A DNA stretch of 64,000 bases, from NCBI GenBank assembly GCA_002416125.1, contig DIBU01000004.1:61517-125516 (forward strand). The letters are read 5' to 3'. The stretch is from Halieaceae bacterium UBA5044. GTDB taxonomy: Bacteria > Pseudomonadota > Gammaproteobacteria > Pseudomonadales > Halieaceae. Positions 21,030-29,558 of this stretch are shown in pieces. The notes under the pieces were generated by a model. That model saw only the letters and a program-made list of their open reading frames with translations. It made no database searches and had not been told where the DNA came from. Position 1 is the stretch's first letter. The number at the start of each line of letters is the position of its first letter. The position numbers were made by a program, and so were the translations under genes.

Positions 21030-21838
21030 AGGAGAATGCTTTTACAGCCCGCTATGGCCCAGCGGCCCTGGTGACGGGCGCCTCATCCGGCATCGGGCAG
21101 GCCTTTGCCCACAGTCTGGCTGAACGCGGCTGCGACCTGTTGCTGGTTGCGCGGCGCGGCGACCGTCTGCAGGCCTTGGCTGCGCAGTTGGCGTCCGCCC
21201 ACGGTGTTGGCGTGGCGCTGTGCTGCGTCGATCTTGCGCACCCCGATGCCATTGAGGCCATCACCAAGGCGGCGGAGGCGATGGATATCGGCCTGGTGGT
21301 GAGCAATGCGGGCTTCGGGCTCAAGGGGCCGCACCAGGACAACGACCCGGCACAGATGACGGCGCTGCTGCAGGTCAACTGCGCGGCACCGCTGCACCTC
21401 ACTCAGCGTTTCATTCCGGCGCTGCTGCAACGCGGTCGTGGCGGCATCATTCTGACCAGCTCGGTGGAAGGCTTTATGGGGATTCCCTTTTCGGCGGCCT
21501 ACGCGGCGAGCAAGGCGTTTATCAACAGCCTCGGGGAGTCCCTCTGGGGCGAGTTGCAGCCACAGGGTATCGATGTGCTGGCGCTCTGCCCCGGCAGTAC
21601 CGATACCGAGGCACACGCCCTGCAGGGCATCGACCCGGCGACGCTGGAAGGCATGATGGCCCCGCGGGAGGTCGCTGAACTGGCACTAAAGCACCTGGAT
21701 GATGGACCCGTGTACATCGCCGGCGAGCAGAACCAGGCCATGTTTGACGCGCTGTTGGGCATGCCGCGGCGCGACGCCTTACGGCAGATGGCAGACAACA
21801 TACGCGCGGTGTTGCTGCCGCGGAAGGCGCAGCAATGA
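21026..21838 (+). CDS. Short-chain dehydrogenase/reductase
   Basis: 270 residues. Classical SDR features: T-G-A-S-S-G-I-G at 17-24, N-A-G at 94-96, catalytic Ser near 145, Y159-x3-K163. Both ends overlap neighbours by four bases (ATGA), placing it in a tightly coupled MBL-SDR-NTF2 operon that follows the steroid-type oxygenase pair. It is probably a hydroxysteroid or similar alcohol dehydrogenase; the substrate is inferred from context only. Confidence 0.92.
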   Translation: MKENAFTARYGPAALVTGASSGIGQAFAHSLAERGCDLLLVARRGDRLQALAAQLASAHGVGVALCCVDLAHPDAIEAITKAAEAMDIGLVVSNAGFGLKGPHQDNDPAQMTALLQVNCAAPLHLTQRFIPALLQRGRGGIILTSSVEGFMGIPFSAAYAASKAFINSLGESLWGELQPQGIDVLALCPGSTDTEAHALQGIDPATLEGMMAPREVAELALKHLDDGPVYIAGEQNQAMFDALLGMPRRDALRQMADNIRAVLLPRKAQQ

Positions 21839-22296
21839 GCGAAGCGACACTGGCTACACTGCTCGCCGAGCGCGCCATTTACCGCAATCTGGTTGCCATT
21901 GCCCGGGCCATGGACAATCGGGACTGGGAGGCCCTGGGTGCGCTCTGCGCACCGGAGGTAACGGCGGACCTCGGCACCGGGGAATTGCGCGGTGTAGAGG
22001 AGATCATCACGCTGCTGCGCTCCTTTCTCGACGCCTGCGGCCCCACCCAGCACCTGCTGGGCAACGTGCTGATAGAGGTGCAGGGTGAGCGGGCCAGCAG
22101 TCGCGCCTATGTCAGCGATATGCACCTCGGTAGCGGGGTGCATGAGGGGCAGACGTTCAGGACTCTCGGTGATTATCACGATGAGTGGAGGCTGGTGGCC
22201 GGCTGCTGGCGCCTGCAGCATCGCTGCAAGCACAACCGGGGTCACGTGGGCTCTTATGCAGTGCTTGGTCCGGGGCCCGACCACTGGCGCGGCTGA
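21835..22296 (+). CDS. NTF2-like / SnoaL-family protein
   Basis: 153 residues with the NTF2-like cone fold pattern: an N-terminal helix E-R-A-I-Y-R-N-L-V-A-I-A-R-A-M-D, D-W-E-A-L, and alternating strands to the end. This superfamily includes ketosteroid isomerase and ring-hydroxylating dioxygenase beta-like proteins, so a small isomerase or dehydratase role in the cluster is reasonable but unproven. The start overlaps the SDR stop (ATGA). It converges on the DUF2855 gene. Confidence 0.85.
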   Translation: MSEATLATLLAERAIYRNLVAIARAMDNRDWEALGALCAPEVTADLGTGELRGVEEIITLLRSFLDACGPTQHLLGNVLIEVQGERASSRAYVSDMHLGSGVHEGQTFRTLGDYHDEWRLVAGCWRLQHRCKHNRGHVGSYAVLGPGPDHWRG

Positions 22297-22309
22297 GCGC
22301 GCTGGTGGT

Positions 22310-23395
22310 TTACGGTTCAGCCAGTGACAGCAGCAGGCCGCGCTGCGCCGGGGCGCGGTTGTCCAGCAACTCCAACCACGCATCGCGCAATGCCTCGGTG
22401 CCGTGTCGGTGTTCTATAACGGTGTGTTCGGCCGTGGCTGTCGCGATGTCGGCGCTCGCCTGAGTCGCACGTTCCATGATCACGCCCGGCCCCCATTCTT
22501 TTTCGCGTTTGCCGATCTGCGCCGGCGCGAAGAAAAACTCGGGCCTGGGCCCGGGGAGTGGACCCTTGCGGGCAGGTGCGTCCCAGTGGGTGAGCCCCAC
22601 ACTCACACTGGCCTGCAGCCGGCTATCCAGGCTCTCATGCACCGCGGCGGTCACCCCGGTGTTGCCGGACATGTCTACCCACACGCTGGGTAGAGGGTTC
22701 AGCTGCGCCTCAGTGCCGTAGGTGAGCACGCTGTCATAGCAGCCGAGGGCACTTGTGAATGCCACGTTGCCCGGCGAGGTGAGCCCCACCACAGGTGGTG
22801 CCGCCGTTGACTGGCGCAGCAGCCAGGCCAGCCCGTAGGCCGTCTTCGACGACGCTGAACCGATCACGATCTGGGTGGCCCCAAACCAGGCGTTGTCCTG
22901 CAGGTAGTCGAAGAGTACGTAGGCCGTCGAGAACAGCGGAAACAGCAGGCTGCGCTGACTTTCCATGGCCTGCAGAAAGGCCGGCTCCGCCGCGGTGCGG
23001 CGGAAGTTGTTGTAGAGGGCGGGCAGTGGCTGGCGGTGTTCGGCCACGTCAGTGAGCTGGTCCTGCCGCACACGTCCTGCGGTGAGCACCGTATGGCTGG
23101 CCATGGGGAAGAACCCCCACAGCCGCTCACCTTCCGGTATTTCGGGATGAGCGGATGCTATGACGGTACCACTGCCCCAGGCAGGCACAATGCCCCAGGG
23201 CGCAGGCGCCGGGTAGTACTGCCAATAGCCGATCATATCGCCGGCGACGGCGTAGCTGACGTTGTTGGAGGTCAGTGCGAACTGGTCTATGCGCACCAGC
23301 AGCTGGTCGTTGTCCAGTGCCGCGCAAGCGTGCCGCTGAGTGCGCGTTTCGCGCACGTTGTCGCGATGTACCTGAAATTCCACAATGACGGTCAT
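22310..23395 (-). CDS. DUF2855 family protein (MDR-like fold)
   Basis: 361 residues when started at 23395, where GGAGAG lies six bases upstream; an upstream in-frame start at 23437 adds 14 unlikely residues. The sequence matches the DUF2855 family: an N-terminal quinone oxidoreductase-like region with L-T-S-N-N-V-S-Y-A and a central Rossmann-like segment with I-G-S-A-S-S-K-T. The canonical MDR NADPH motif is degenerate. Biochemical function is unknown. Members often lie beside catabolic genes, as here. Confidence 0.85.
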   Translation of the reverse strand: MTVIVEFQVHRDNVRETRTQRHACAALDNDQLLVRIDQFALTSNNVSYAVAGDMIGYWQYYPAPAPWGIVPAWGSGTVIASAHPEIPEGERLWGFFPMASHTVLTAGRVRQDQLTDVAEHRQPLPALYNNFRRTAAEPAFLQAMESQRSLLFPLFSTAYVLFDYLQDNAWFGATQIVIGSASSKTAYGLAWLLRQSTAAPPVVGLTSPGNVAFTSALGCYDSVLTYGTEAQLNPLPSVWVDMSGNTGVTAAVHESLDSRLQASVSVGLTHWDAPARKGPLPGPRPEFFFAPAQIGKREKEWGPGVIMERATQASADIATATAEHTVIEHRHGTEALRDAWLELLDNRAPAQRGLLLSLAEP

Positions 23396-23470
23396 GGGCT
23401 GCTCTCCGCGCGGACGAAGGGCGATTCTCGCATTCACGTCCGCTCAACACAACCGCCGGGTGGCCTGCCC

Positions 23471-25612
23471 CTAGTCTGTTGCGGACTCAGGCAGGGCGAA
23501 GGCGAGGTACTGATCCCCGGTAGGGGTGCCCAGCTTGCCGCCGCTGGCCGTGATCACAATGTACTGTCGACCATCGATGGCGTAGGTCGCGGGGGTGGCG
23601 TAGCCGCCCGCCGGCAACTGGTACTCCCAGAGCAGTGTGCCGTCCCGCTTGTCGAAAATGCGCAGTTTCTCGTCAGCGGTGGCGGCAATGATGAGCAAAC
23701 CGCCGGCGGTGACCACCGGGCCGCCGAAGTTACGGGTACCGGTGGGGGCAATGCCGCGCTCGGTGAGGGCGGCGTACTCGCCCAGCGGAATCTGCCAGCG
23801 GATCTTGCCGCTCACGAAGTCGATGGCGGTCAGCGTACCCCACGGTGGCTTGATTGCCGGGTAGTACTCGGCGTCGACAAAATCACGGTAGCCGGCGAAT
23901 ACGTATACCGTTTCCTTCTCGGCGCCCTCATCCTCGCTTGCCGTGCCCAGCTCGCCCGCGCTGTAAGCAAACAGATAATCCACCACGGCATCACGTTCGT
24001 GTCGGGACAGGTGCCCGAAGGGCATCATGCGCCCTTTGCCGCCGGTGACCACCTCCAGTGCCTCGCGGCGGGAGATACGCTGTTCGACCCCGGTGAGTGC
24101 GGGTGCATAGGGATAGAACCCTTCAAGATCGACGCCGTGACAGCCGGCACACTGCTGGCGGAACAGGAACTCTCCGACGCCCATGCTGGAACCGCGCGTC
24201 ACCTGCACCGGCTCCATCTGCAGAATGTTGGGCGCGTTGGTGGCGTTGATGTAATACAGGTTGGTTTCCGGATCGAAGGCGCCGCCGCCCCAGTTGGCGC
24301 CACCGTAGAAGCCCGGCAACAGGATGGTTTTGCGCAGGCCGGCGGGGCGCAGATAGGCCAGCTCGTGCGCTTCTTCCCACACCTTGCGCGCGGCCGCATT
24401 CGCCTCGGGTGACAGATCGGTGAGATCGTCAGCTGTCATGTGTTGGCGGGCAAACGGTTCCGGCAGGGTGACCCGGGGCTGTGTGGGTGAGCTGTAGACG
24501 CCGGGTATGTCAGAGGGGGGTACCGGGATCTCTTCTATCGGGAACACCGGCTCGCCGCTGTCGCGGTCGAACAGGTACACCACACCCTCCTTGGATGCCT
24601 GGGCCACCAGATCCCGCTGCTCGCCATTGCTGGTGACGGTCGCCAGGGTCGGTGCCGAGCTCAGGTCGCGATCCCAGAGGTCGTGGTGCACGGTCTGGAA
24701 GTGCCACAGGCGCTTGCCGCTGCGGGCATCAAGCGCCAGCAAGGTATTGCCGAACAGGTTGTCTCCGGGCCTGCCTGAGCCGTCGAAGTCCGGGGCCGGG
24801 GAGCCGGTGGGGACATAGACGACGCCGCGTGCGTGGTCCACGCTCATGCCCGCCCAGGCATTGGCGCCCCCGGCGGTCTCGCGAGCGCCCGCGGGCCAGG
24901 TGTCGGCGCCGAATTCACCGGCAGCGGGGATGGTGCGGAAGGTCCACGCCAGCTTGCCGTTGCGTATGTCGTAGGCGCGGATATCACCCGGTGCAGAGCC
25001 CGCAGTTTCCGTTACCGCAGAGCCCATGATGATCAGGTCGTCGAAGATGACACCGGGGGAGGGGGCGTTGATGCTGACCTGCTCGGGCGCGCGCCCCAGG
25101 CCTTCCCGCAGGTCCACCCGTCCCTGATTGCCAAAGCCACGGATCAGCTTGCCGCTGTCGGCATCCAGGGCCATCAGGAAGTGGCCCGTGGTGAACAGGA
25201 TGCGGCGGTCATCGCCGTCCTGCCAGTAGGTGACGCCGCGCATGTTCGACATGCCCACATGCGCCTGGTCCGGTGCAAAGGTCCACAGTTCACGCCCCGT
25301 GGCGGCGTCCAGGGCAAACACGTTATACAGCGGGTTGCGCCCGTAGAGCACGCCATCCACGACAATCGGGTTAACCTGCAGTTCAGAGCTGTGGGGCAGC
25401 GGTTGACCGGCTGCACTGGCGTAGCGCCAGGCCAGGGTCAGTTCGTCGACATTGTCGCGGTCAATCTGTGCAAGGCTGGAGTAATGCGTGTTCCCGGCGT
25501 CGCCGCCATAGCTGCGCCACTCCCTGTGCTCTTCGGCGGAAACCGGCAGGCAGGCGGCGAGGGCGGTGGCGAATCCCAGGGAACGCAGGGCGAGCGAGCG
25601 GCGGGGCAGCAC
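23471..25612 (-). CDS. PQQ-dependent dehydrogenase with internal cytochrome c domain
   Basis: 713 residues from the GTG at 25612, which sits two bases after the stop of the thioesterase gene and opens a signal peptide ending near A-E-E. An eight-bladed quinoprotein propeller is indicated by W-R-x-Y-G-G-D near residue 31 and repeated A-x-D-A-x-T-G-x-x-L-W blades. A single c-type heme site C488-A-G-C-H492 with a downstream Met lies in a roughly 75-residue insert, after which the last blades resume (about 575-713). It is a periplasmic alcohol or sugar dehydrogenase passing electrons directly to its own heme. No PQQ synthesis genes are in view. Confidence 0.92.
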   Translation of the reverse strand: MLPRRSLALRSLGFATALAACLPVSAEEHREWRSYGGDAGNTHYSSLAQIDRDNVDELTLAWRYASAAGQPLPHSSELQVNPIVVDGVLYGRNPLYNVFALDAATGRELWTFAPDQAHVGMSNMRGVTYWQDGDDRRILFTTGHFLMALDADSGKLIRGFGNQGRVDLREGLGRAPEQVSINAPSPGVIFDDLIIMGSAVTETAGSAPGDIRAYDIRNGKLAWTFRTIPAAGEFGADTWPAGARETAGGANAWAGMSVDHARGVVYVPTGSPAPDFDGSGRPGDNLFGNTLLALDARSGKRLWHFQTVHHDLWDRDLSSAPTLATVTSNGEQRDLVAQASKEGVVYLFDRDSGEPVFPIEEIPVPPSDIPGVYSSPTQPRVTLPEPFARQHMTADDLTDLSPEANAAARKVWEEAHELAYLRPAGLRKTILLPGFYGGANWGGGAFDPETNLYYINATNAPNILQMEPVQVTRGSSMGVGEFLFRQQCAGCHGVDLEGFYPYAPALTGVEQRISRREALEVVTGGKGRMMPFGHLSRHERDAVVDYLFAYSAGELGTASEDEGAEKETVYVFAGYRDFVDAEYYPAIKPPWGTLTAIDFVSGKIRWQIPLGEYAALTERGIAPTGTRNFGGPVVTAGGLLIIAATADEKLRIFDKRDGTLLWEYQLPAGGYATPATYAIDGRQYIVITASGGKLGTPTGDQYLAFALPESATD

Positions 25613-25614
25613 GG

Positions 25615-26037
25615 TCAATCCGCTTTCTTGCGCACGACTTTGGCGGTGGCCGAGGCCACGGCAGCCAGTTGGCCAGCGGGGTTGATCAGGGAGCCCTCCA
25701 GAAAGGCGATGCTCTTGCCGCACTTGACCACCTTGCCACGGGCGACACTGCGTCCGGCGAGGGTGGGTTCCAGGAAACTGACCTTGAGCTCCAGCGTGGG
25801 GATGGCGGCCACATCAGCCTGCTGCATGAACAGTGCGTGCGACATGGCGGCGTCCAGCATGACGGTGACGTTGCCGCCCTGCACCACGTTGACGGAGTGG
25901 CAGAACTGCTCGCTGACGTCGAACTGCATCTCTGCCGTGCCCGCGGTGTCATCGAAGTCCAGCAACTCGCCGTGCAGGACCTGCAGGCAGGGTGGCAAGT
26001 GGGCATTGGCAATCTTCAGTTTTTCAGCTTTGCTCAT
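25615..26037 (-). CDS. PaaI-type hotdog-fold thioesterase
   Basis: 140 residues from the ATG at 26037 (AAGGA six bases upstream); the longer frame has no homology. A hotdog domain is indicated by a V-V-Q-G-G-N-V-T-V-M-L-D-A-A-M segment and the K-V-S-F-L-E-P strand. PaaI-type enzymes hydrolyse aryl- or acyl-CoA thioesters in the cytoplasm. It lies between the PQQ dehydrogenase and an NTF2-like gene on the same strand, consistent with CoA-ester release in the same pathway. Confidence 0.88.
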   Translation of the reverse strand: MSKAEKLKIANAHLPPCLQVLHGELLDFDDTAGTAEMQFDVSEQFCHSVNVVQGGNVTVMLDAAMSHALFMQQADVAAIPTLELKVSFLEPTLAGRSVARGKVVKCGKSIAFLEGSLINPAGQLAAVASATAKVVRKKAD

Positions 26038-26069
26038 GGGTATCCTTGTCCGGTGTGCAGGGGCGGTGA

Positions 26070-26615
26070 CTAGCGCTGCCCCCACTGTAGCAGGTCGAAA
26101 ATCGAGTAGGAGGGGTCTTCCGGCCCCGGGCGACCGATGTGTGCGCCGTCGATAATCGGGTTTTTCAGGTTGACCAGCGAGGGCTGGTGCAGGTGGGCCC
26201 AGTCGGCGTCCACCGCGCGGTAGGTGAATTTCCACACCCCGTTGCGCTTTTCGTACTTGTCGAAGTAACGCCCGCCAATCAGCAGGTCCAGCGGCCCCTC
26301 TTCGGTGCTGATCTTGTGAAAGGCCAGAATGTAGACCTCCCCCTCGGCGCGGTCACCGTCCAGCTTGATGTTCACCGTGGTGACGTTGTGGTGCAGGATT
26401 TCCATATTGGCCTGGATATCCGGCAAGGTATCGATGAAATCCATGGCGAGGCCCTTGAAGAAGGAGCCGTGGTCATCAATCGCGTCTTCGTGGTAGAGGG
26501 AGCGGAATTTCTCGTTATCGTGTCGATCCGCCGCGTTGCAGTAGGCGTTGATCAACTCCATGATGGCCTGCTTGTCGAGCAGCGCCTGCAACTGTTGTTC
26601 CATGTCCGGCGTCAT
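26070..26615 (-). CDS. NTF2-like / SnoaL_4 nuclear transport factor 2 family protein
   Basis: 181 residues from the ATG at 26615, preceded by a strong AAGGAGG at six bases; the longer frame is spurious. The N-terminal Q-A-I-M-E-L-I-N-A-Y-C-N-A-A-D-R-H-D motif and E-D-A-I-D-D-H-G are characteristic of SnoaL-like domain proteins annotated as small dehydratases or isomerases in catabolic clusters. It is the second NTF2-like gene in this locus. It follows the TonB receptor gene, from which it is separated by a strong terminator. Confidence 0.87.
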   Translation of the reverse strand: MTPDMEQQLQALLDKQAIMELINAYCNAADRHDNEKFRSLYHEDAIDDHGSFFKGLAMDFIDTLPDIQANMEILHHNVTTVNIKLDGDRAEGEVYILAFHKISTEEGPLDLLIGGRYFDKYEKRNGVWKFTYRAVDADWAHLHQPSLVNLKNPIIDGAHIGRPGPEDPSYSIFDLLQWGQR

Positions 26616-26654
26616 GTGCGCCTCCTTCTGCGGTGGTTGCGTCCCGTTCGCTAC

Positions 26655-26684
26655 AAAAAACAATGGCGCCCGGAGGCGCCATTG
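26655..26684 (-). terminator. Rho-independent terminator of the TonB receptor gene
   Basis: A perfect 10-bp stem (26661-26670 with 26675-26684) and four-base loop is followed on the minus strand by six T residues. It lies 13 bases downstream of the receptor stop, so it ends that transcript before the NTF2-like gene. Confidence 0.93.
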
Positions 26685-26697
26685 CTGCGGCTGCGTG

Positions 26698-28938
26698 TCA
26701 GAACTCGTAGGTGGCCTCCACGCCGTAGGTGCGCGGGTCACCGTAGTAGCTGGCAGTCCAGATGCCGAACGGAATGGTGTTGATCCGGTATTCCTTGTCG
26801 GCCAGGTTTTTACCCCAGAGGGCAAACTTCAGTGACTGGCCGTCACCCACAGGCACATTGGCAAGGGTCAGGCGACCGTTCACCAGGCCATAGGGGCGCA
26901 CTTCGGAGGTCGCATTCTGGCTCGGCTCGATGTAGGGCACGTGGCGATCCACAAACTCGTAATCGAGGCGGGCCGTCAGGTCACCCCAGTTGCCGGCGGC
27001 AATGCTGTACTCCGCTGACAGGCTCGCGCTGTTGCGGGGTGCGTAGGGGAAGTCCTTCTGGTCCTTCACGTCCACACCGTTTTCTATGAACTCGTTGTAG
27101 GTGGTGTCCAGATACCCATAGCTCGCCGCCAGTTCCAGCTGCGGGATGGGGAGTGCAACCAGTTCCACCTCGAAGCCCTGGATGGTGGCTTCACCGGCGT
27201 TCTGGACGATGGACGCAGCGCTGCTGCCCGCGACGAAGATCGACATCTGCATGTCGGTCGAGTCATTGTAGAAGTAGGCACCATTGACCTGCAGCCGGTT
27301 GTCTTTCCAGCGGGACTTGATACCGACCTCGTAGGAGAGGATCTCCTCCGCATCGTAGGGCGTGGTGAACGCGGCCTCAAAGGGCGCTTCGCCGTTGAAA
27401 CCGCCGGCCTTCCAGCCGTTGGCGATCTTGCCGTAGATATTCACGTTGTCACTGGCATCCCAGGCGGCAACGAAAGTCGGTGACACGTTGTTGAAGGTCT
27501 TCTTGGCACGGCCGGAAAAGGGAGCCGGGTTACCCTGCGCATCGACGTCATTGGGGTGGTCGATGTAGGTGTCCTTGGTCTCTTCCGTCCAGCGGGCGCC
27601 GAGGGTCAGGGTCAGGCGATCCTGAAAAACGTCCGCTGCGGGGCGCCATTCCACCTGGCCGAACACGGCCACGGAGTCGTTGTCGAAGCCGTAACGGTTT
27701 TGCGAGACTGGTGCGCCGAAAGCGCCGAAGAAGCTGATCGGGTTGTAGACGTCCGCCTGCTCTTCGAAGTAGTACACGCCGAACACGTAGTTGGTGCGCT
27801 CGGTGCTGCCGATCATCTGCACCTCGTGCGACGCCTGATCGTAGTCGATGAAGCGGGCTGAGGTGAACAGGTTGACCGGAGAACCGTCGATATCGATATC
27901 GTCGTCCCAGTCGAGTGAGCGGTCGTTGCCGATGTAGCGCAGCGTGACATCGCCCAGGGCACCCCAGCTGCCCGCATCATAGTCGGCAAACAGTGACTGT
28001 GAGATGGACTTGGAGCGTTCGAATTTGGCCTGGTCCAGGCTCACGCTGTCACGGTTTTCGTTCTCGCCCGTGACATAGGGTGCCAGCAGTGCGTTCACCC
28101 CGGCAGGGTCGTTGGGGTCCAGGTAGGTGAGCTGGTTCTTGGACGGCGCCAGGTCCAGGTCGCTGTAGTCCCAGGTGTAGCGCAGGTCGAAGCGATCCGA
28201 GGCTTCCCAGAGAATGTCGTAGCGCCCGACCGTATTGTCGATATTGTTGAACTCATCGATCAACACCGGATTTGCCAGCGGGTTGCCGAAGGGGTCGTTG
28301 ACGTTGTCGTACAGACCGTCGCGCTCACGGTAGGAGCCGGTCAGTTTCGCCATGACCTGGCCCGCGCCGCCGAGGTCGATTGCCGGGAGGTCCAGGCTGC
28401 CGTAGAAGGTGCCCAGCGAGTAGTTGCCCACCCCGCCACGCAGCGTGCCGCTGAGTTCGCCGCTGGGCTTGCGGGTGATCAGGTTCACCGCGCCGCCGAC
28501 GGTGTTCTTGCCGTACAGCGTGCCCTGCGGGCCACGCAGCATTTCCACGCGCTCCAGCTCGGCGATATCAAAAATGCCGCCGACGTTTTTGCCAATGAAT
28601 ACGCCATCCAGGTAGATGCCGACAGTCGGCTCCCAGGTGATCGCCGGGTTGATCGTGGCGGACCCGCGGATGGCGATGGTGGCCGCGGAGGTGTTGGACG
28701 GCGAGCGGGTGATCTTCACGTTGGGTACCGAGGTGCCCAGGTCGTCGATGGTGTTGACGCCTTTCTGCTCCAGCTGGTCGGCATTGAAGGCCGCAATCGA
28801 GATCGGTGCATCCTGCAAGGTCTGTTCGCGCTTTTGCGCGGTGACGACCACTTCCTCGAGGCCCTGTGCCATGAGGTTGACGCTGCCGGCGCCCAGGCAG
28901 GCGGCGACCAGAAGTGTGATGGGCTTGCGTGCGTGCAT
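26698..28938 (-). CDS. TonB-dependent outer membrane receptor
   Basis: 746 residues from the ATG at 28938 (AGAGG upstream); an extended frame to 29028 lacks a signal. The signal peptide ends at L-M-A-Q, followed by a TonB box-like E-E-V-V-V-T-A-Q-K-R. The plug domain (about 40-160) has the R-G-P-Q-G-T-L-Y-G-K-N motif, then a 22-strand barrel ending in an aromatic Phe. This build is common among receptors near steroid, lignan or aromatic catabolic genes in marine gammaproteobacteria and sphingomonads; here it is probably the import step for the neighbouring pathway. Confidence 0.95.
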   Translation of the reverse strand: MHARKPITLLVAACLGAGSVNLMAQGLEEVVVTAQKREQTLQDAPISIAAFNADQLEQKGVNTIDDLGTSVPNVKITRSPSNTSAATIAIRGSATINPAITWEPTVGIYLDGVFIGKNVGGIFDIAELERVEMLRGPQGTLYGKNTVGGAVNLITRKPSGELSGTLRGGVGNYSLGTFYGSLDLPAIDLGGAGQVMAKLTGSYRERDGLYDNVNDPFGNPLANPVLIDEFNNIDNTVGRYDILWEASDRFDLRYTWDYSDLDLAPSKNQLTYLDPNDPAGVNALLAPYVTGENENRDSVSLDQAKFERSKSISQSLFADYDAGSWGALGDVTLRYIGNDRSLDWDDDIDIDGSPVNLFTSARFIDYDQASHEVQMIGSTERTNYVFGVYYFEEQADVYNPISFFGAFGAPVSQNRYGFDNDSVAVFGQVEWRPAADVFQDRLTLTLGARWTEETKDTYIDHPNDVDAQGNPAPFSGRAKKTFNNVSPTFVAAWDASDNVNIYGKIANGWKAGGFNGEAPFEAAFTTPYDAEEILSYEVGIKSRWKDNRLQVNGAYFYNDSTDMQMSIFVAGSSAASIVQNAGEATIQGFEVELVALPIPQLELAASYGYLDTTYNEFIENGVDVKDQKDFPYAPRNSASLSAEYSIAAGNWGDLTARLDYEFVDRHVPYIEPSQNATSEVRPYGLVNGRLTLANVPVGDGQSLKFALWGKNLADKEYRINTIPFGIWTASYYGDPRTYGVEATYEF

Positions 28939-29046
28939 AGAGTTTACCTCTTGTTCTGTACGGTTATTGCGGGCGCAGAGAGTACGGCTGAGGGGGGCGC
29001 GGGTGCATACCTTGTTTGGGGTATGCAACCCGCTGCCGATATCAAG

Positions 29047-29418
29047 TCAACCGAACACGTAAAATGCGATCTTGTTGCCATCGGGGTCGCGCACGTAGGC
29101 GCCGTAGAACATGTCCGGGATGCGCTGCCCGGGTTCGCCATCGCAGGTGGCACCCAGCGCGATAGCCTTGTGGTAGAGCTTGTCGACATTCTCCTTGGTG
29201 CCGCCACTGATCGCGAACATGTTGCCGTTGCCCGGATTGGGAGCATCGCCGTTGTAAGGCACGCAGACGGCGAGCATGGGCTGGTCCATGCCGGTGCCGA
29301 AAAACGCGATGCGATCCATGTCGATGGTTATCTCGGCGCCGAGGTCGGCCAGCAGTTCGCTGTAGAAGGCTTTGGCCTTGGCCATGTCGTTCACGCCGAT
29401 GGTGATGTATCCAATCAT
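29047..29418 (-). CDS. VOC family (glyoxalase/dioxygenase-like) protein
   Basis: 123 residues with two beta-alpha-beta-beta-beta modules; it starts M-I-G-Y-I-T-I-G-V-N-D and ends with the D-P-D-G-N-K-I-A-F-Y motif typical of small VOC proteins. It could be an isomerase, an epimerase or a resistance protein. It lies about 110 bp upstream of the receptor on the same strand. Confidence 0.9.
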   Translation of the reverse strand: MIGYITIGVNDMAKAKAFYSELLADLGAEITIDMDRIAFFGTGMDQPMLAVCVPYNGDAPNPGNGNMFAISGGTKENVDKLYHKAIALGATCDGEPGQRIPDMFYGAYVRDPDGNKIAFYVFG

Positions 29419-29558
29419 GTGCAGTCTCCTTGAGGTTGGGCGGCAGCTAGCGGCCGTGCCACAGAATAGCCGAAATCACACGGCTGGCCCATGCCCCCGG
29501 ATTTTCAATCTGCGCTATGATGGAGGGCAGAGCGAGCGCGCAGGTAAAAGGAGACACC

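Noticed and set aside
23036..26155. Two plus-strand open frames of more than 430 codons each opposite the DUF2855, PQQ dehydrogenase and thioesterase genes
   Set aside because: The minus-strand genes have clear motifs, signals and ribosome sites; the plus-strand frames have none.
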